Below are positions 62,018-64,000 of a DNA stretch of 64,000 nt, in pieces. Source of the stretch: an uncultured Gammaproteobacteria bacterium (lineage in GTDB: Bacteria; Pseudomonadota; Gammaproteobacteria; Enterobacterales; Psychrobiaceae). The stretch lies in the NCBI GenBank assembly GCA_937139475.1, contig CAKZQF010000222.1, forward strand, positions 1 through 64,000, given 5' to 3'. Both the position numbers and the translations under genes were made by a program. How positions within the stretch are numbered: position 1 is the stretch's first letter; the number at the start of each line of letters is the position of its first letter. The notes under the pieces are model-generated. The model saw only the letters and a list, made by a program, of their open reading frames with translations. It was not told where the DNA came from and made no database searches.

Positions 62018-62185
62018 ATGTGGATATTAGTACACAAAGATCAGGCGGTAATAGGGAATTCTATAATGAATAAGCGAGTTGTTGCCATCGCAAAAAAAGA
62101 CGTGATTAAATCAAGAGATTGGACTTGTGATAAAACAACCCGATTTTTGCGTAAAGGTACCTATAGAGGGGTAAAGCTCGAGTGA
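62018..62185 (+). CDS. small cassette-like protein, 55 aa
   Basis: This 55-residue ORF (MWILVHKDQAVIGNSIMNKR and so on) starts 8 bases after AAGGGA and ends 16 bases before an attC-like site. It is basic and has one Cys. Short ORFs just before attC are typical integron cassette genes. No family recognised. Confidence 0.5.
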   Translation: MWILVHKDQAVIGNSIMNKRVVAIAKKDVIKSRDWTCDKTTRFLRKGTYRGVKLE

Positions 62186-62200
62186 CTACCAAATTTAAAC

Positions 62201-62295
62201 ATAACAAGTTGCTTAAACGGATGTCTTGCAGTTGGCTGTCGTTCGTTCCTCACTAATTTTAACCAACTATTATACGCCGCTTAGCAAGGCGTTAT
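62201..62295 (+). other. integron attC-like recombination site
   Basis: A 95-base imperfect palindrome begins ATAACAAGTTGCTTAAACGG and ends CCGCTTAGCAAGGCGTTAT. The ends pair (ATAAC with GTTAT; TTGCTTAA with the TTAGCAA arm), and the inner AGTTGG pairs with CCAACT. Length and end sequences are like Vibrio-type attC sites. No integrase of the IntI type is in the window. Confidence 0.6.
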
Positions 62296-62317
62296 ATTCT
62301 CTCGGAGTTTACCGTAC

Positions 62318-62707
62318 ATGGATGCATCTGTATTTACATTAATTGGTGCTTTAGGTGGCGTATTAGTTACCCAAATAGCTAATTACTTTCTTGAAACTAA
62401 GAAAGGTGAAAATGCCAAAGTAGCAAAAAAGCTAGAATTAGACGAAACCCGAAAGCACGATCTATTCAAAGAAAGACGTTTGGCCTATACAAAGTATCTA
62501 GAAGAGTTCGATCGCTACGTTAATACACCTGACAAAGGTACTGAATCTGTAATTAGTTCTTATTACTCGGCTTTAATTTTGGCTTCAAAAGAAACATCTG
62601 TGATTTTAATCGCATCATTAAACTTTGTATTAGACAATGAATTAGAGCCAATAATGGATTGTAAAAAAGAACTATACAATGCTATGCAAAGAGATTTGGA
62701 AATATAA
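62318..62707 (+). CDS. small membrane-anchored protein, cassette-like
   Basis: This 129-residue protein has one N-terminal membrane segment (about 5-24). A basic, helical coiled-coil-like region follows (ETKKGENAKVAKKLELDETR), then a helical domain (KYLEEFDRYVNTPDKG, YYSALILASKETSVIL). It starts 23 bases after the attC-like site, and its TAA stop forms the beginning of a second, partial attC-like sequence, as in integron cassettes. The next gene, 24 bases on, encodes a protein with a HEPN-type motif, so the two may be a functional pair. No family recognised. Confidence 0.7.
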   Translation: MDASVFTLIGALGGVLVTQIANYFLETKKGENAKVAKKLELDETRKHDLFKERRLAYTKYLEEFDRYVNTPDKGTESVISSYYSALILASKETSVILIASLNFVLDNELEPIMDCKKELYNAMQRDLEI

Positions 62708-62724
62708 CAAGGCGCTTAAGCAAG
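62704..62724 (+). other. partial or collapsed attC-like sequence
   Basis: TAACAAGGCGCTTAAGCAAGG joins a left-end-like TAACAAGG to a right-end-like CGCTTAAGCAAGG without the usual middle. It overlaps the stop codon of the small membrane protein gene and supplies AAGGAG for the next gene. Confidence 0.4.
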
Positions 62725-62731
62725 GAGTCTA

Positions 62732-63523
62732 ATGAAGAACGACTATTATTGGTGGGATTTTGAAGAATCAACATTTAAAGGAGTCCTTTACGACTCTATA
62801 AATATGTATTTTCTTCATGACCACCCGTATAAGGATTGGAATGAATTTGCTGAAGCAGATCCTCATATGGCATACGCACACCTCACTTATGTTAGGTTTA
62901 ACGCACTAGAGCAACAGTTTGTTGATTTAAGAGTCATTCCCCAAATGCTTGGAGTGGAAACTATCCCTGTAAAATCCACTGTGCAAGATATAAACAGATA
63001 TGATTGGCTAAAATCAATTGTTGATTTGTCTCTGTTTAGGTTTTCAAGCCTAAGGGATATTGCGTTTCATTTTGTAAATGAAGTTTTGGAACTTGAACTT
63101 CCTGATCACAAGTTAAATATAAAGCAACTGAGCAAAGTTTTAAGAAAAGATCATTCAGAGGTTCTTGAACACTTAAAAGTATTAGATAAAACAGGAGTTC
63201 CACTCCGGCAAGACCGTAATGAACGTGCGCATAAAGGTTTTTGTAATCTTTACACTGATGATGATCAAATGTTTAAAAACATGGCGTGGGCAGAATCAGA
63301 TGGCTCACAAATAAGCGGTTATGATTTGATTGCAACCTATGAAAATTCTAGAGAAAAAATATATAGTATTGTGGTCACAGAGGTGCAGAAAGCTCTTAAC
63401 GCTAGCGTTGCTTTAGTTGATGAACTCTATAGCAATTATCGTGACAAGCATGATGCTTTGTCGTTAAATTCTAGGAGTGGTGTTTCGCGTCATTTTCATA
63501 ACTACCATAGAGAAGGTAGCTAA
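62732..63523 (+). CDS. protein with HEPN-type RNase motif
   Basis: This 263-residue, mainly helical protein carries the HEPN-type motif R-x4-H at Arg162-Asn-Glu-Arg-Ala-His167 (RQDRNERAHKGF). This is the sequence found in many RNase HEPN domains of toxin-antitoxin and anti-phage systems. The surrounding helices (FSSLRDIAFHFVNEVLELEL; LNASVALVDELYSNYRDK) fit a four-helix bundle. It follows AAGGAG. It lies 24 bases after a small membrane protein gene, so the pair may act together. A toxin or defence role is an inference; no search was possible. Confidence 0.72.
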   Translation: MKNDYYWWDFEESTFKGVLYDSINMYFLHDHPYKDWNEFAEADPHMAYAHLTYVRFNALEQQFVDLRVIPQMLGVETIPVKSTVQDINRYDWLKSIVDLSLFRFSSLRDIAFHFVNEVLELELPDHKLNIKQLSKVLRKDHSEVLEHLKVLDKTGVPLRQDRNERAHKGFCNLYTDDDQMFKNMAWAESDGSQISGYDLIATYENSREKIYSIVVTEVQKALNASVALVDELYSNYRDKHDALSLNSRSGVSRHFHNYHREGS

Positions 63524-63699
63524 TAAGCCCGTTAAGGCAGATTTTCAACGTAGTCACACTGGTTTCAAAAACAAAAGGCGCTACAAGTAGTGCTAGCGCA
63601 GCTCACAGCTTACGGGAGCATTAGTGTCGATACCAGAGGATGTTGGAATCTTCAAGAACGGAGCTCAGGCATAGAATTCGTGGAGAGATGCCAATCCTA

Positions 63700-63742
63700 A
63701 ATAAGACCTTATATCGCAAATTGTTTGCGGTATTAGGCTTCT
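63700..63742 (+). terminator. possible imperfect hairpin after the HEPN-type gene
   Basis: A long imperfect stem pairs the region around AAGACCTTATATCGCAAA with TTTGCGGTATTAGGCTT. The T-tract is weak. It could mark the end of the cassette region. The bases between 63524 and 63778 show no gene. Confidence 0.35.
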
Positions 63743-63778
63743 AAAAGTTAATTCATAGTTTGGAGATTTAATTACATT

Positions 63779-64000
63779 ATGGAAAATGACGAACAAAGTC
63801 GAGTGCTTAAGTTTTCACATTGGCTAGCTCGCACCCGCTTCGCCCAATTTGCCTTTTCATCTGAATTTCGAATTAGAATGTCAATTTTAACTTTTATTCT
63901 TTTCACTCATTTGTTTTATTGGGCTACAGCGTGGTATTCACCTTGGCCGTATATAATATTTATGCTTTTTGGCTTCTGGTTTTCACAAGGTGTTTATAAG
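63779..64000 (+). CDS. membrane protein, partial (runs off the window end)
   Basis: This open reading frame is at least 74 codons (MENDEQSRVLKFSHWLARTR and so on) and continues past the window. After a basic N-terminal region there are two hydrophobic segments in the visible part (ILTFILFTHLFYWATAWY and YIIFMLFGFWF), so it is a membrane protein. GGAG lies 13 bases upstream of the ATG. No family can be assigned from the fragment. Confidence 0.6.
   Translation, partial: MENDEQSRVLKFSHWLARTRFAQFAFSSEFRIRMSILTFILFTHLFYWATAWYSPWPYIIFMLFGFWFSQGVYK

Overview
The window looks like chromosome from a marine, moderately AT-rich gammaproteobacterium of the order Alteromonadales (Colwellia/Thalassotalea-like). 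The evidence is the mix of Oar-type and iron-complex-type TonB receptors, a PEP-CTERM protein with its acyltransferase, a full-length FadE, a DUF1501/DUF1800 pair and DUF2789. No rRNA or tRNA gene was recognised.

Region 1 (1-6.7 kb): a PEP-CTERM surface protein, an exosortase-associated acyltransferase, a large Oar-like TonB receptor and a secreted dienelactone-hydrolase-type enzyme. Region 2 (6.9-29.4 kb): a catabolic block that reads as steroid (or steroid-like polycyclic) degradation. It holds two acyl-CoA dehydrogenases, an IpdF-like SDR, a MaoC hydratase, a thiolase, a ketosteroid isomerase with its catalytic residues intact, a 3beta/17beta-HSD-like SDR and a ketosteroid-dehydrogenase-family flavoprotein. 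A TetR regulator then diverges from an operon encoding a membrane-anchored DUF4345-P450 fusion, a rubredoxin, a 7Fe ferredoxin and a ferredoxin reductase. A LuxR-type regulator and an uptake/hydrolysis unit (TonB receptor, periplasmic propeller-like protein, penicillin-acylase-type Ntn hydrolase) complete the block. Acyl-CoA ligase and ring-cleavage genes are not in the window, so any pathway must be completed elsewhere.

Region 3 (29.4-52 kb): ordinary core and housekeeping genes. These include tandem phosphoribosyltransferases, bacterial PH-domain proteins, GrpB, two lipoproteins, the DUF1501/DUF1800 pair, FadE, a family with an internal duplication, an M14 peptidase, AlkB, acylphosphatase, a universal stress protein, the AmmeMemoRadiSam trio and a hemerythrin.

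Region 4 (52.4-61.8 kb): an integrated mobile element with a tyrosine integrase, CI/LexA-like repressor, AlpA-like regulator and HUH rolling-circle Rep. Its cargo, between integrase and repressor, is a Kiwa anti-phage system (kwaA-kwaB) and an overlapping GNAT-PUA / ASCH gene pair that may be an undescribed defence or toxin-type system. An intrinsic-terminator structure lies inside the first codons of rep, and about 115-bp imperfect tandem repeats follow rep.

Region 5 (62-64 kb): cassette-like small genes around an integron attC-like site, including a small membrane protein paired with a protein carrying a HEPN-type RNase motif. A final gene runs off the window end.
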